This document shows, in pieces, positions 50,579 to 60,096 of a DNA stretch of 64,000 nucleotides. Each line of letters begins with the position of its first letter. Position 1 is the stretch's first letter. The stretch is taken from the NCBI GenBank assembly GCA_002425705.1, contig DIMT01000013.1:59697-123696 (forward strand). The letters run 5' to 3'. Source of the stretch: Firmicutes bacterium UBA5559 (lineage in GTDB: Bacteria; Bacillota; Clostridia; Peptostreptococcales; Anaerovoracaceae). The notes beneath the pieces are model-generated. The model saw nothing but the letters and a program-made list of their open reading frames with translations, had not been told where the DNA came from and did no database searches. Made by a program: the position numbers and the translations under genes.

Positions 50579-51583
50579 TTACAGGAACATCCAGCTGAAC
50601 CCGTTGAACAGGTACCCGATGATGATGATTCCCAGGGTAACTACTCCGAAAAACAAACCCAGAAGCCGAGGCTTTACCACCCGTTTCAGCATGATCAGAG
50701 ATGGCAGTGACAAAGCCGTGACCCCCATCATGAATGCCAGCACGGTTCCCAGCCCTGCTCCCTTGTATACCAGGGCTTCTGCAATGGGCAAGGTGCCGAA
50801 AATATCCGCGTACATGGGAACGCCTACCAGAGTTGCTACCAGTACCGAATACCATTTGTCCTGACCCAGGATGGCGGTAACCATTTCTTCGGGAATCCAG
50901 TTGTGGATCACGGCTCCGATGCCAACGCCGATGAGGATGTACAGCCAGACCCTTTTTATGATGTCCAGGACTTGATTCCGGGAAAATCCCAGCCGGTCCT
51001 TCATGGTCAGGGTTTCCTGTCCAGCTTCTCCGATAGGAGTCGTATACACAAATGGTTCCACATAACTTTCCATCCGGGATTTACTGATAACCGCACCTCC
51101 CGCCACTGCCAGAACCAGCCCAACCACCACGTAGGCCAGGGCGATCCGCCAGTTGAAGATGCTGGCCAGCAGGATGACGGAGGCCAGATCCACCAGAGGA
51201 GAGGAAATCAGGAAGGAAAAGGTGACGCCAATGGGAAGTCCCGCTCCCGTAAATCCGATAAATAGGGGTATGGAGGAACAGGAACAAAAGGGGGTGACCG
51301 TTCCCAGGAGGGCTCCCAGCAGGTTGGCTGAAAATCCTTTGTGCCTTCCCAGAATCTTGCGGGTCCGTTCCGGAGGGAAAAAACTCTGAATCCAGGAAAT
51401 GGAGAAAATCAGCACCGACAAAAGAATAAAGATCTTCACCACGTCATAAATGAAAAAGTGAACACTCCCCCCAAGCCGGCTGGTCATCTCCAGGCCAAAT
51501 ACCTTTTCCACCAGCTGTTCCACCAAATCATAGAGCCACTGCATCTTCAGCAACTGTCTGTTTAAAAATTCGAATATGATCAT
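50579..51583 (-). CDS. ArsP/UPF0718-type permease
   Basis: 334 residues, about eight membrane segments in two halves. TPFCSCSSIPLFIGFTGAG is the signature of the UPF0718 (DUF318) permeases that include ArsP, an exporter of trivalent organoarsenicals. Its place after arsR supports a role in arsenic resistance. It lies five bases after the arsR stop and 20 bp before the thioredoxin-like gene. Confidence 0.87.
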   Translation of the reverse strand: MIIFEFLNRQLLKMQWLYDLVEQLVEKVFGLEMTSRLGGSVHFFIYDVVKIFILLSVLIFSISWIQSFFPPERTRKILGRHKGFSANLLGALLGTVTPFCSCSSIPLFIGFTGAGLPIGVTFSFLISSPLVDLASVILLASIFNWRIALAYVVVGLVLAVAGGAVISKSRMESYVEPFVYTTPIGEAGQETLTMKDRLGFSRNQVLDIIKRVWLYILIGVGIGAVIHNWIPEEMVTAILGQDKWYSVLVATLVGVPMYADIFGTLPIAEALVYKGAGLGTVLAFMMGVTALSLPSLIMLKRVVKPRLLGLFFGVVTLGIIIIGYLFNGFSWMFL

Positions 51584-51588
51584 TTGCG

Positions 51589-51954
51589 CTACAATATCCC
51601 TTCTTCACATTCTCCCGGGCCGCACTGACTAAGGAAATACTCTTTATTTTCCAGACCCTTCCGGTCCTCCAATAACACCGGATAGGAAATAATATCCTGA
51701 TCCAGATCCTCCAGAATCTTCATCAGCGCCTTGCTTTCTCGTTTTAAGGAATAGTAGACGAACTTTTCTCTCCGATCGTCGGACACCAAGCCCAAATCCC
51801 GCAGCTTCGAAAGGCTTTTGGAAATCTTAGGCTGGGGCATTTTCAATATGCCGGTCAGCTGGCAAACGCACAGTTCCTCCTGATACAGCAGGAACAGGAT
51901 CCGCAGCCGGGTCTCGTCGGATAATATTTTAAAAAGGCTTGTCAATTGATTCAT
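51589..51954 (-). CDS. arsR: ArsR family metalloregulator
   Basis: 121 residues, a winged-helix repressor. ELCVCQLTGILKMPQPKISK shows the Cys-Val-Cys As(III) site at the start of the recognition helix, with a Cys-rich tail (CGPGECEEG) that may add a third ligand. Arsenite release from DNA would switch on the operon through radical SAM. The upstream region 51955-52070 is AT-rich and holds a TATAAT box at 51996-52001 of the minus strand; no clean operator stood out. Confidence 0.92.
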   Translation of the reverse strand: MNQLTSLFKILSDETRLRILFLLYQEELCVCQLTGILKMPQPKISKSLSKLRDLGLVSDDRREKFVYYSLKRESKALMKILEDLDQDIISYPVLLEDRKGLENKEYFLSQCGPGECEEGIL

Positions 51955-52116
51955 GGTAATTTCCTTTCTGAATTATGCAATCTGCTTCATTATATCAAAT
52001 TATCAATAATCATATTCTCATATGTGCATATATAAATATACACCCTCTTTTTCCCGAAGTCAACCGGTTTTATCAAGATTTAAGGACCCGAGTCGAAGGT
52101 TGCTCCCCATGGTGTC

Positions 52117-52145
52117 TTGACATCTGTCAATCCATGTGATAGATT
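52117..52145 (+). promoter_or_regulatory. promoter and candidate operator of nadABC
   Basis: TTGACA (52117-52122), 17-bp spacer, TAGATT (52140-52145). The -35 box is one arm of the inverted repeat TTGACA-TC-TGTCAA (52117-52130), a likely operator. Bacillota control nad operons through NiaR/YrxA-type repressors, but I cannot assign this site to one by eye. Confidence 0.65.
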
Positions 52146-52184
52146 GGACAAAATTCAACAAATATCTGACCATAAGGAGAAGAC

Positions 52185-53126
52185 ATGGACGAGTCACTAC
52201 AAGAAATAAAAAATCAAATTCAAAAACTGAAAAAGGAACGGAATGCCGTCATCCTGGCCCATTATTATGTGCCGGGGGAAGTTCAGGATATAGCCGATTT
52301 TGTGGGGGATTCCTATTACCTCAGCAAGATAGCCGCTTCAGCGAAAGAGGATGTGATCCTCTTCTGCGGCGTCCACTTCATGGGGGAAAGCGCTAAACTG
52401 CTGAGCCCGGACAAAAAAGTCCTGATGCCGGACCTGACCGCCGATTGCCCCATGGCCCACATGACCACCGTGGAAGACATTCTAAAAATCCGGACAGAAC
52501 ACCCGGAAGCTGCCGTAGTCTGCTATATCAATTCCACCGCTGAAATCAAAGCCCACTCTGACGTCTGCGTCACCTCTTCCAATGCGCTGCAGGTAGTAAA
52601 AAATCTGCCCAACCGGGAAATTTACTTTATTCCGGATCGACATCTTGGCAGTTACGTGGCTGGACTGGTGCCAGAAAAAATCTTCCTTTTTAATGAAGGA
52701 TTCTGCCCCATCCACCAGCAGATCACCCGGGAGGATGTGGAAAAGGCAAAAGCCCTCCATCCCCATGCCAGGGTAGCCGCCCACCCGGAATGCCAGAAAG
52801 AAGTCCTGGACCTGGCCGATTACGTTGGCAGCACCTCCGGCATCATCGACTATGCCACCTCTTCTGGCGGGGAAGAGCTGATCATCTGCACGGAGACCGG
52901 GGTCTTTCATGAGATCTGGAAAAAGGCCGGTCACAAAAGGCTGATCGCCCCCAGAGCAGACCAGATTTGCCCTGATATGAAAAAAAACACCCTGATGAAA
53001 GTCCTGGAAGCACTGATCCATATGGAGCCGGAAGTTGAGCTGCCGGAATCCATCCGGGAGGAAGCCCTGCGGCCTTTGGAAAGAATGCTTCGCCTGGCTC
53101 AGGAGGGTCCTCATGAAAAACAATAA
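52185..53126 (+). CDS. nadA: quinolinate synthase
   Basis: 313 residues. It condenses iminoaspartate with dihydroxyacetone phosphate to quinolinate on an oxygen-sensitive 4Fe-4S cluster. Segments AVILAHYYVPGEVQDIADF, LFCGVHFMGESAKLLSP and TETGVFHEI are typical, with conserved cysteines in VCYINST and ICPDMKKNT. AAGGAG precedes the ATG. First gene of the nadA-nadB-nadC operon, with a 14-bp overlap onto nadB. Confidence 0.96.
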   Translation: MDESLQEIKNQIQKLKKERNAVILAHYYVPGEVQDIADFVGDSYYLSKIAASAKEDVILFCGVHFMGESAKLLSPDKKVLMPDLTADCPMAHMTTVEDILKIRTEHPEAAVVCYINSTAEIKAHSDVCVTSSNALQVVKNLPNREIYFIPDRHLGSYVAGLVPEKIFLFNEGFCPIHQQITREDVEKAKALHPHARVAAHPECQKEVLDLADYVGSTSGIIDYATSSGGEELIICTETGVFHEIWKKAGHKRLIAPRADQICPDMKKNTLMKVLEALIHMEPEVELPESIREEALRPLERMLRLAQEGPHEKQ

Positions 53127-54402
53127 GGAATACGATGTCATCATCGCAGGCTCTGGCCTTGCTGGTCTTTTTGCAGCCCTGAACCTGCCGGAAAGCTATA
53201 AGATCCTCATCGTCACCAAGGATACAGCCGACTTGAGCGACTCCTTCCTGGCCCAGGGAGGAATCTGCGTGCAGCGGGACGAGGACGATTATGACAGCTT
53301 CATGGAAGACACCCTGAAAGCCGGTCATTACGAAAACAAGCGGGAAGCCGTAGATGTGATGATCCGGGAATCCAGAGAAGTCATCCAGGATCTGTTGACA
53401 GCAGGGGTTGAATTTGACAAAAACCCTTCCGGTGATTTTGCTTACACCAAGGAAGCGGCTCATTCCAAGCCCCGTATCCTCCATGCCCGGGACACCACCG
53501 GCCAGGAAATCTGCAGCAAGCTGACCCTTCGGGTTCGGGAACGGTCAAACATTGAAATCATGGAGGGAAGCCGGGTGGTGGACATTTTGATTTCCAGCGG
53601 CCGATGCTGGGGTGTTGTGGTTCGCCGGCCGGGTCAACCTCCGGAAAACATGTTGTGCAGCGATGTCATCCTGGCCACCGGCGGTGTCGGCGGTCTTTAT
53701 CCCCGCTCCACCAATTACCCCCATCTCACAGGAGATGCCCTGGCCATAGCCTTGCGCCACGGCATCCGGGTCAAGGACATGAGCTTCGTTCAGGTCCACC
53801 CCACTTCCCTCTACACAGAAAAGCCCGGAAGAGCCTTCCTGATTTCCGAGGCGGTCCGGGGGGAAGGGGCGATTTTGCTGGATAAAAAGGGGAACCGTTT
53901 CGTAGACGAGCTGCTGCCCAGGGATCAGGTCACCGAAGCCATTTATGCCCAGATGGAAAAAGATCAGATGCCCTATGTGATGCTCTGCCTGGCCGGTCAT
54001 ACAGAGGCGGATATTCCGGTTCGTTTCCCAGGCATCTACCAACGCTGCCTCCAGGAGGGATATGACATTTCCAAAGAATGCATTCCGGTCGTACCAGCCC
54101 AGCATTACTTCATGGGGGGAATCGACGTGGACCTTTTCAGCCGCACCTCCCTGGACCACCTGTATGCTGTGGGAGAAACCAGCTGCAACGGAGTTCACGG
54201 ACGGAACCGACTGGCCAGCAACTCCCTGCTGGAAAGTCTGGTCTTCAGCAAGCGGGCAGCCTTGGACATCCAAAAGCATTCCCGGGAAGAAATTCATCCC
54301 GAGTTTCCCAAGCCGGATTCCGCCTATTATGATAAAATAGAAGAGGAAAACCGGGATTTAGTGAGCAAAGAAATCAGAAAGGAACCGAATCATGCTGAAT
54401 AA
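53113..54402 (+). CDS. nadB: L-aspartate oxidase, short form
   Basis: 429 residues, about 100 shorter than E. coli NadB, missing most of the C-terminal three-helix domain. FAD binding GSGLAGLFAAL at the N-terminus and the later VGETSCNGVHGRNRLASNSL are clear, as is the active-site DSFLAQGGI region. It makes iminoaspartate for NadA; in anaerobes fumarate is the likely acceptor. The ATG at 53113 has AGGAGG six bases upstream and lies inside the end of nadA. It overlaps nadC by 11 bp. Confidence 0.92.
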   Translation: MKNNKEYDVIIAGSGLAGLFAALNLPESYKILIVTKDTADLSDSFLAQGGICVQRDEDDYDSFMEDTLKAGHYENKREAVDVMIRESREVIQDLLTAGVEFDKNPSGDFAYTKEAAHSKPRILHARDTTGQEICSKLTLRVRERSNIEIMEGSRVVDILISSGRCWGVVVRRPGQPPENMLCSDVILATGGVGGLYPRSTNYPHLTGDALAIALRHGIRVKDMSFVQVHPTSLYTEKPGRAFLISEAVRGEGAILLDKKGNRFVDELLPRDQVTEAIYAQMEKDQMPYVMLCLAGHTEADIPVRFPGIYQRCLQEGYDISKECIPVVPAQHYFMGGIDVDLFSRTSLDHLYAVGETSCNGVHGRNRLASNSLLESLVFSKRAALDIQKHSREEIHPEFPKPDSAYYDKIEEENRDLVSKEIRKEPNHAE

Positions 54403-55228
54403 TATGGATACCCTGATCTTATCCGCCCTCCGGGAGGATATTTCCCATGAAGATATATCAACCAATTCCGTCCTTCGGGAAGCGACACCGGGCAAAGCCC
54501 AGCTGATCTGCAAGCAGCCGGGGGTCTTGGCTGGTCTCCCGGTATTTCAGCGGGTATTCACTCTGCTGGACAGTTCCATGAGTTTTCAGGTCTATGCCCA
54601 GGACGGAGACGTGATTGAGTCCGGCATGGTCATCGCCGATGTCTATGGGGATCTCCGGTCCATCCTGTCGGGAGAGCGAACTGCCCTCAACTATCTGCAG
54701 CGGATGAGCGGAATCGCTACCCACACCAGGAAAATCAGTGATCTGCTGAACGGCAGCGGAACCAGACTTTTGGACACCAGAAAAACCACTCCCAACAACC
54801 GAATCTTTGAAAAATATGCGGTGCGGATCGGCGGCGGTCAGAACCATCGCTTCAACCTCTCCGACGGTGTCATGCTGAAGGATAACCACATCGCTGCAGC
54901 AGGAGGCATCGCCAATGCCGTCCGTATGGCCAGGAAATACGCTCCCTTTGTCCACAAAATAGAAGTGGAAGCAGAAAGCCTGGACATGGTCCGGGAAGCC
55001 CTGGAGGCCGGTGCCGACATCATCATGCTGGACAACATGAATCAGGCGGAAATGAAGGAAGCTATCGCTATGACCCGGGGACGGGCCCTGGTGGAATGCT
55101 CCGGCAACATTACCCTGGACAATATCGGTGCCATCATAGAAACAGGCGCCGACTATGTATCCTGCGGCGCCCTGACTCATTCCTCACCCATATTGGATTT
55201 TTCTCTTAAAAACATGGAGCGAACCTGA
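54392..55228 (+). CDS. nadC: nicotinate-nucleotide pyrophosphorylase (carboxylating)
   Basis: 278 residues, type II PRTase. LREDISHEDISTNSV, ERTALNYLQRMSGIAT and the basic site GGGQNHRFNLSDGVMLKDNH are all present; the C-terminal VDYVS-like CGALTHS ends it. It converts quinolinate and PRPP to nicotinate mononucleotide. Last gene of the operon; no clear terminator hairpin follows. Confidence 0.96.
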   Translation: MLNNMDTLILSALREDISHEDISTNSVLREATPGKAQLICKQPGVLAGLPVFQRVFTLLDSSMSFQVYAQDGDVIESGMVIADVYGDLRSILSGERTALNYLQRMSGIATHTRKISDLLNGSGTRLLDTRKTTPNNRIFEKYAVRIGGGQNHRFNLSDGVMLKDNHIAAAGGIANAVRMARKYAPFVHKIEVEAESLDMVREALEAGADIIMLDNMNQAEMKEAIAMTRGRALVECSGNITLDNIGAIIETGADYVSCGALTHSSPILDFSLKNMERT

Positions 55229-55262
55229 CCTAGTCCTTACGCTTCCCTCAAGCTTATATCCT

Positions 55263-55302
55263 AATCGTCAATTATTCGAAGGGGCGGATTCAAATCGTCA
55301 AT
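55263..55302. promoter_or_regulatory. paired AATCGTCAAT repeats upstream of the saccharopine-dehydrogenase-like gene
   Basis: AATCGTCAAT occurs at 55263-55272 and 55293-55302, 30 bp apart (about three helical turns), 45-85 bp upstream of the promoter. TGACGATTT, the same core inverted, occurs at 58253-58261 upstream of the APC permease. Direct repeats on one face suit an AraC-type activator. Confidence 0.5.
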
Positions 55303-55347
55303 GACGCATTGGTCCCCTTTATCTGAAAAACTGCAAATCAACGTCGA

Positions 55348-55376
55348 TTGCCGAAAAAAAATGCCATAGATATAAT
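55348..55376 (+). promoter_or_regulatory. promoter of the saccharopine-dehydrogenase-like gene
   Basis: TTGCCG (55348-55353), 17-bp spacer, TATAAT (55371-55376), 51 bp before the GTG start. Confidence 0.7.
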
Positions 55377-55427
55377 TTCAGTGAGAAAACTAATTCACTA
55401 TTATCGATGGATATTCGGAGGTGCGAC

Positions 55428-56723
55428 GTGAAATTATTAGTAGTAGGATGCGGCGGTGTCGGAGAATCAATCATCAAGATCTTAAAAGAAAGAGATCCGG
55501 ATGGGACCTGGCTGGAAAAACTGATAGCCGCTGATTATGATTTTCCAAAAGCCGAGAGGATAACAAAAGAAATCAACGACGGCCGGTTCCTGCCGGAAAA
55601 AGTGGATGCAACTAAGAAAGAAGGCATCATCGAGTTGATACAGCGGCACCAGATCGACCTGGTTATGGACGCCGCACTCCCTTTTATGACCAATACTATT
55701 TTCGATGCCGCTTACGAAGGAAACGCCAACTATATCAATATGGGCGTATGGTGTGTACCGAAAGAAGAGCCGGACTGCTATGGCATCGGAAAAGACTGTT
55801 ATACGGAGTTTATGGCAGACTATAATCTCAGCAAAAGCCGTCAATGGGAAGAAAAAAACCTTCTGGCCATCATAGGCCTGGGAATCGAACCAGGAACCAT
55901 CGATGTTTTTGCTCGCTTTGCTGCAGACTATCTGTTCGACAAACTGGAAACCATCGATGTAAAGGATGGAGGAAACCTGGAAAACCCCAACGGGGGCAAG
56001 GATGATGTTTTTTTTGGTTTCAACGTATGGACTATGCTGGATGAATGCATGAACCCTTGTGTAACCTGGGACGGGGAAAAGGGGTTCTTATGCGAAGAGC
56101 CATTATCGGATCCGGAAATTTTTGACTTCCCGGAAGGGATCGGTCCAATCAAGCTCTATAAAATCGAGCATGAAGAACCGGTCTTTATGTCCCGCAAACT
56201 GGCAGACCGCGGTCTGAAGCGTGTCACTTACAAGATCAGCCTCGATGACAATCTCGTTCATGCTCTTAAGGCAGTCAAAGCCCTTGGCCTGCGAAGCACA
56301 AAGCCGGTTCCGGTGGACGGAGCTCAAATCTCACCCCGTGATTTTGTAGCCAAAGTAGCACCGCAGCCCGATGCGATCGACGGAAAAATGTCCGGTAAAA
56401 TATGCGGCGGCGTACTCTGCGAAGGAATCAAGAACGGACATAAGCGGAAGGTTTTTTTATACCAGATCACGGATCAGCAGGAATCTCTCGAACGTTTTGG
56501 GACACAGGCCGTCGTAAGCCAAACCGGCTTCGGAGCTGCCATCGGTATCGAATTGCTGGGCCGGGGCCTTTGGAAAGGAACCGGAGTCCAGACACCGGAG
56601 TGCTTTGATCCTCTGCCTTATATGAAACTAATGCGGGAAGCGAATTTCTATTTTGCTCTTTCCGAGTATGACTCCCCCTATAAAACCCAAAATGATCAAA
56701 AGCTGTTCAACGAACTCTTCTGA
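55428..56723 (+). CDS. saccharopine dehydrogenase family protein
   Basis: 431 residues with an N-terminal Rossmann motif, VVGCGGVGESIIKIL, and the family's C-terminal saccharopine-dehydrogenase domain (GLGIEPGTIDVFARFA). Relatives include saccharopine dehydrogenase, carboxynorspermidine dehydrogenase and homospermidine synthase; the length suits the carboxynorspermidine type, but no nspC decarboxylase is adjacent. GGAGG six bases before a GTG at 55428 sets the start. It ends in a perfect 11-bp terminator and is followed by an AraC regulator and an amino-acid permease, suggesting amino-acid or polyamine metabolism. Confidence 0.82.
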   Translation: MKLLVVGCGGVGESIIKILKERDPDGTWLEKLIAADYDFPKAERITKEINDGRFLPEKVDATKKEGIIELIQRHQIDLVMDAALPFMTNTIFDAAYEGNANYINMGVWCVPKEEPDCYGIGKDCYTEFMADYNLSKSRQWEEKNLLAIIGLGIEPGTIDVFARFAADYLFDKLETIDVKDGGNLENPNGGKDDVFFGFNVWTMLDECMNPCVTWDGEKGFLCEEPLSDPEIFDFPEGIGPIKLYKIEHEEPVFMSRKLADRGLKRVTYKISLDDNLVHALKAVKALGLRSTKPVPVDGAQISPRDFVAKVAPQPDAIDGKMSGKICGGVLCEGIKNGHKRKVFLYQITDQQESLERFGTQAVVSQTGFGAAIGIELLGRGLWKGTGVQTPECFDPLPYMKLMREANFYFALSEYDSPYKTQNDQKLFNELF

Positions 56724-56735
56724 TAAACCCTCCAT

Positions 56736-56775
56736 CGTGGTGCGGGTCATTCCCGCACCACGTTTCCCTTTTATT
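56736..56775 (+). terminator. intrinsic terminator after the saccharopine-dehydrogenase-like gene
   Basis: CGTGGTGCGGG (56736-56746) and CCCGCACCACG (56752-56762) form a perfect 11-pair stem with loop TCATT, followed by TTTCCCTTTTATTT. Confidence 0.85.
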
Positions 56776-56834
56776 TCCATCTCCGGTGTGGTACACTATT
56801 TTTAATGCGCTACTTCAGCAAACAGGGTGATAGT

Positions 56835-58241
56835 ATGAATAACGAAACAGTATGCTACGATCAAGGTTTCTCATGCCGCGTTGATTCCTGTAATATCCGG
56901 CAGACCGCCCCTCATTGGCACGATACGGATATTGAAATCGTTTTCGTGTTGGAGGGCAAAGTCTTCGTCCATGCTGTGTACGATAATTTTCAACTGGCAG
57001 CCGGGGATTTCGTGGTCATCAATCATGAGGATATTCACACGATTCATTCCGAGGAAGACAACGTTACCTTTCTGATCCACATGAGTCTGAGCGACTTTGA
57101 AGATTCCCATCCTTTTATCATGTTTCAGGATCTGATGTGTGAAAGTTTTAATACAAATTCTTCACAAACCGAATATGCCCGAATTTTACGGAAGCTCTTT
57201 ATGAAACTGATTCTGGAGTGGGTTAAGAGGGATACACGGGATGCCAACAAACTGAATGCCCTCATAGAGGATTCGATTAAAATCATGGCAACTCGTTTCG
57301 ATATTGCCCACTACTACAACGACCGGCCCATACCGGATCATCAGTTGCAGCGTTACTACCGGATCATGCGTAGCATTGCCCTCCATTATGACGAGAAAAT
57401 CACGATGGAAGACATCGCCAGCGAAGAATATATCGGTAAAAATTACATCTCCCAGTTCTGGAAAAAAATGCTGGGAATCAATTTCACCGATTATCTCAAC
57501 TCCCGCAGAACCGAAGTTGCCCAGAAGCTGATGCTGACCACCAGCCTGAACCTGCAGGAAATATCCCTGAAATGTGGATTTTCGGATTCGAAATATTTCT
57601 ATAAGTATTTCAAACGCTGGTATGGCACCACGCCTTCTGAGCATAAAAAGAAATATGAAAGTCTGGAAAAGAAAACCGGCCATTCTGCCATACCCTTGGA
57701 GGACAGCCTGATCAGCGAAAAATACAGCAACCTGTTCGTTGATTACCTGGTGGAGGATGGGGCAGAGTTCTTTCCGCTTACCGAAATACCGCCCTCCTCC
57801 TGGAGGCAGAAATTTGAACAAAAAGTATTGAATTCCGGCCGCCGCATCAAACGGGAAATGATGAAAGAAAATCAGCGAAGTATCGGTCTGAAAGAAATTT
57901 TTCTCCCCCTCTTCGATCGGAACGTGGTTCATTTTTCAGAGGGAGAGCCGGTCTTTGACTGGAATTTCATCGGCGAAGTCATCCATTATTCCCGGGAAAT
58001 GAACTATTTTATCTGCATTGAAATCAACTATTCAGAACGAAGCCATCAGGATTGGCAAAAGATCCTGGATCGATTCACGACCTTTGTCCTTTCACTGATG
58101 GGCAAAGAGTGCCTGTCCCGATTCCGGTTCCATGTATACTTCACTGATGTACATATTGACGCTGAATCCCAGGAACTGATCAACTTCCTGTGCGAAAAAA
58201 CAGACTCCCGAAGCCTCAAAGTGGCAGTAAGGTATCAATGA
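56835..58241 (+). CDS. AraC family regulator with cupin N-terminus and extra C-terminal domain
   Basis: 468 residues. An N-terminal cupin (about 15-110, PHWHDTDIEIVFVLEGKV) should bind the effector. Two AraC helix-turn-helices follow at about 185-285 (ITMEDIASEEYIGKNYISQF, then LQEISLKCGFSDSKYFYKYF). The last 170 residues form an extra alpha/beta domain also seen in the regulator at 63044, with no domain I can name. AGGGTGATAG lies before the ATG at 56835; the ATG 30 bp earlier lacks a site. It stands between the genes it probably controls. Confidence 0.85.
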   Translation: MNNETVCYDQGFSCRVDSCNIRQTAPHWHDTDIEIVFVLEGKVFVHAVYDNFQLAAGDFVVINHEDIHTIHSEEDNVTFLIHMSLSDFEDSHPFIMFQDLMCESFNTNSSQTEYARILRKLFMKLILEWVKRDTRDANKLNALIEDSIKIMATRFDIAHYYNDRPIPDHQLQRYYRIMRSIALHYDEKITMEDIASEEYIGKNYISQFWKKMLGINFTDYLNSRRTEVAQKLMLTTSLNLQEISLKCGFSDSKYFYKYFKRWYGTTPSEHKKKYESLEKKTGHSAIPLEDSLISEKYSNLFVDYLVEDGAEFFPLTEIPPSSWRQKFEQKVLNSGRRIKREMMKENQRSIGLKEIFLPLFDRNVVHFSEGEPVFDWNFIGEVIHYSREMNYFICIEINYSERSHQDWQKILDRFTTFVLSLMGKECLSRFRFHVYFTDVHIDAESQELINFLCEKTDSRSLKVAVRYQ

Positions 58242-58265
58242 CCTCCTTTGCATGACGATTTATCG

Positions 58266-58299
58266 AAGAAGCAGCGTCAAATCGACCATGCTTCTTTTT
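58266..58299 (+). terminator. intrinsic terminator after the AraC gene
   Basis: AAGAAGCA (58266-58273) and TGCTTCTT (58289-58296), with an inner GTC/GAC pairing, form a hairpin running into TTTTTATTTG. Confidence 0.75.
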
Positions 58300-58434
58300 A
58301 TTTGTCTTTCTGCAAAATCATCCTTGCCTATTTCTTCAGTTATCTCCACCCAAGATAGAATCTCCGTCTATTGTGTGCCCCCGCCTCTCCTTGTAGGATA
58401 GTATCAAAGGTAGCATAAGAAATGAGGTGATCTA

Positions 58435-60096
58435 TTGTCTGCAAATAATGTGAAAGAAGGCGTAGCCGGATTAAAACAGTATGACCTTAAAGTATCCACC
58501 ATCGTGTTTATGATTTATTGCCTTGTGGCAGCCGGTGCCTTCGGTATTGAAGAAATGATTCCATCCAGCGGTCCGGGCCTTACCATCGTTATGCTGGTCC
58601 TTTTTGCTGTTTTCTGGGCCCTTCCCATCAGTCACATGGTGGCCGAACTAGGCTCCATCCTTCCTGCCGAAGGCGGATCCTACGTTTGGGTCAAAGAGGC
58701 ACTTGGAGAATTTTGGGGGTTTCAGGCCGGATGGTGGGCCACCATGTCCATTTACGTGACCAACGGGGTTTATGTTGCATTGGTCGTCGGGTATCTCAGC
58801 CGCTTTTTCGACTTTTCGGAAACCGAGGGGTTTTTAATTAAAATAGCCATGATCCTGATATTCACCGTCATTAACCTGATGGGAATCCGGGAAGTGGGCA
58901 GAGTCAGCACGGTCCTTTCCATCATCGTGCTCCTTGCCTTCAGTGCCGTAGCGCTGGTGGGCTTCACGAACTGGCAGGGCAATCCTTTTGTTCCCTTCAT
59001 GCCGGAAGGCCAGGGCTTGATTGAAAGCGTCGGAGGCGGTATCGCCATCTGTATCTGGATGTACTGCGGCTATGAATGCATCTCCTCCGTCGCAGGGGAG
59101 ATCAAGGATCCCCAGGTCATACCAAAAGGCTTGCTGATTGCCATGCCTCTGATTGCAGCCAGTTATATCCTTCCGACAATGGCCGGCCTTGCATCTGTGG
59201 GCCGCTGGGAAGAGTGGGCTACAGACGGTGTAGATGCCGTCGGATATATGGATGTGTTTACCAGCTTTTTAGGCCCCGCCTTCGGCATCGTTTTTATGAT
59301 AATCGCTATTATCTCTCAGTGCTCCATATTCAACACCTATCTTGCTTCCGGATCCAGAGGATTCTTTGTGCTGGCAGATGATCATCTTTCTCCGCGTATT
59401 CTAGTTAAGGTCAGCGCAAAAAAAGGGGTGCCCTATGTGGGAATTCTCTCCCTCACTCTGGTAACCATCTTTCTGGCTCAATTTGACTTCACCCTGCTGG
59501 TCATGGGCGAAGTGGTATTCATGATTGCTCTCTACATCATCCTTTCCATCTCCACCATTGTTTTAAGGAAAAAAATCCCCCTGGAAAAGCGAGTCGGCAA
59601 ATACTCGATCCCAGGAGGAACTATCGGTCTTTATCTTTGCTGCGGTCTGCCCTTTAGCATTTCCATCATCGCACTTCTGATCAACGGTACAGAATACTTT
59701 CTGATCGGCTTGATTGCCATATCCACCGGACCGGTGCTATATGTCATCGTTAAAAGACGATATGGAGGGCTTCATGTCCTTTCTCCGGAAAGCCACCCTA
59801 TCAACCCAATCACCAAACTGGCGGCAGGGGATGTGATTCGGATATCCTTCTACTGCGTCCTGACCGGGCTGTTCGCCATCGCCGGCTCCTTCTTCTTGTT
59901 ATGGTATGAGGGGGATTGGGGCCAGGAATACTATCTGGAAGAGTACGAAGAAGGTCTGATCAGTAGTTTTGAAACCATGATTGCCGTCCTTCAGTACGGC
60001 GGCGCTGTTCTGATGCTCGTTGGTCTAATCTGTTACATAATCGGCAAAAGAATCGACAAACCTTCGACAGTACTATCTCTTCAGGAATCCGCCTAA
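58435..60096 (+). CDS. APC family amino-acid permease
   Basis: 553 residues with about 13 membrane segments. The first-helix motif GAFGIEEMIPSSGPG and LPAEGGSYVWVKEALGEFWGF are typical of the amino acid/polyamine APC superfamily, and AGEIKDPQVIPKGL matches the helix 6-7 loop. Translation seems to start at a TTG (58435) with GAGGTG about six bases upstream. Position after the saccharopine-dehydrogenase-like and AraC genes suggests import of an amino acid or polyamine they process (inference). Its 3' end overlaps the convergent DUF937 gene by 24 bp. Confidence 0.88.
   Translation: MSANNVKEGVAGLKQYDLKVSTIVFMIYCLVAAGAFGIEEMIPSSGPGLTIVMLVLFAVFWALPISHMVAELGSILPAEGGSYVWVKEALGEFWGFQAGWWATMSIYVTNGVYVALVVGYLSRFFDFSETEGFLIKIAMILIFTVINLMGIREVGRVSTVLSIIVLLAFSAVALVGFTNWQGNPFVPFMPEGQGLIESVGGGIAICIWMYCGYECISSVAGEIKDPQVIPKGLLIAMPLIAASYILPTMAGLASVGRWEEWATDGVDAVGYMDVFTSFLGPAFGIVFMIIAIISQCSIFNTYLASGSRGFFVLADDHLSPRILVKVSAKKGVPYVGILSLTLVTIFLAQFDFTLLVMGEVVFMIALYIILSISTIVLRKKIPLEKRVGKYSIPGGTIGLYLCCGLPFSISIIALLINGTEYFLIGLIAISTGPVLYVIVKRRYGGLHVLSPESHPINPITKLAAGDVIRISFYCVLTGLFAIAGSFFLLWYEGDWGQEYYLEEYEEGLISSFETMIAVLQYGGAVLMLVGLICYIIGKRIDKPSTVLSLQESA

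Noticed and set aside
50579..50855. N-terminal extension of the thioredoxin-like protein through the permease gene
   Set aside because: The extra 99 residues are in a different frame of the permease gene, without domain similarity; AAGGAG before 50558 marks the real start.
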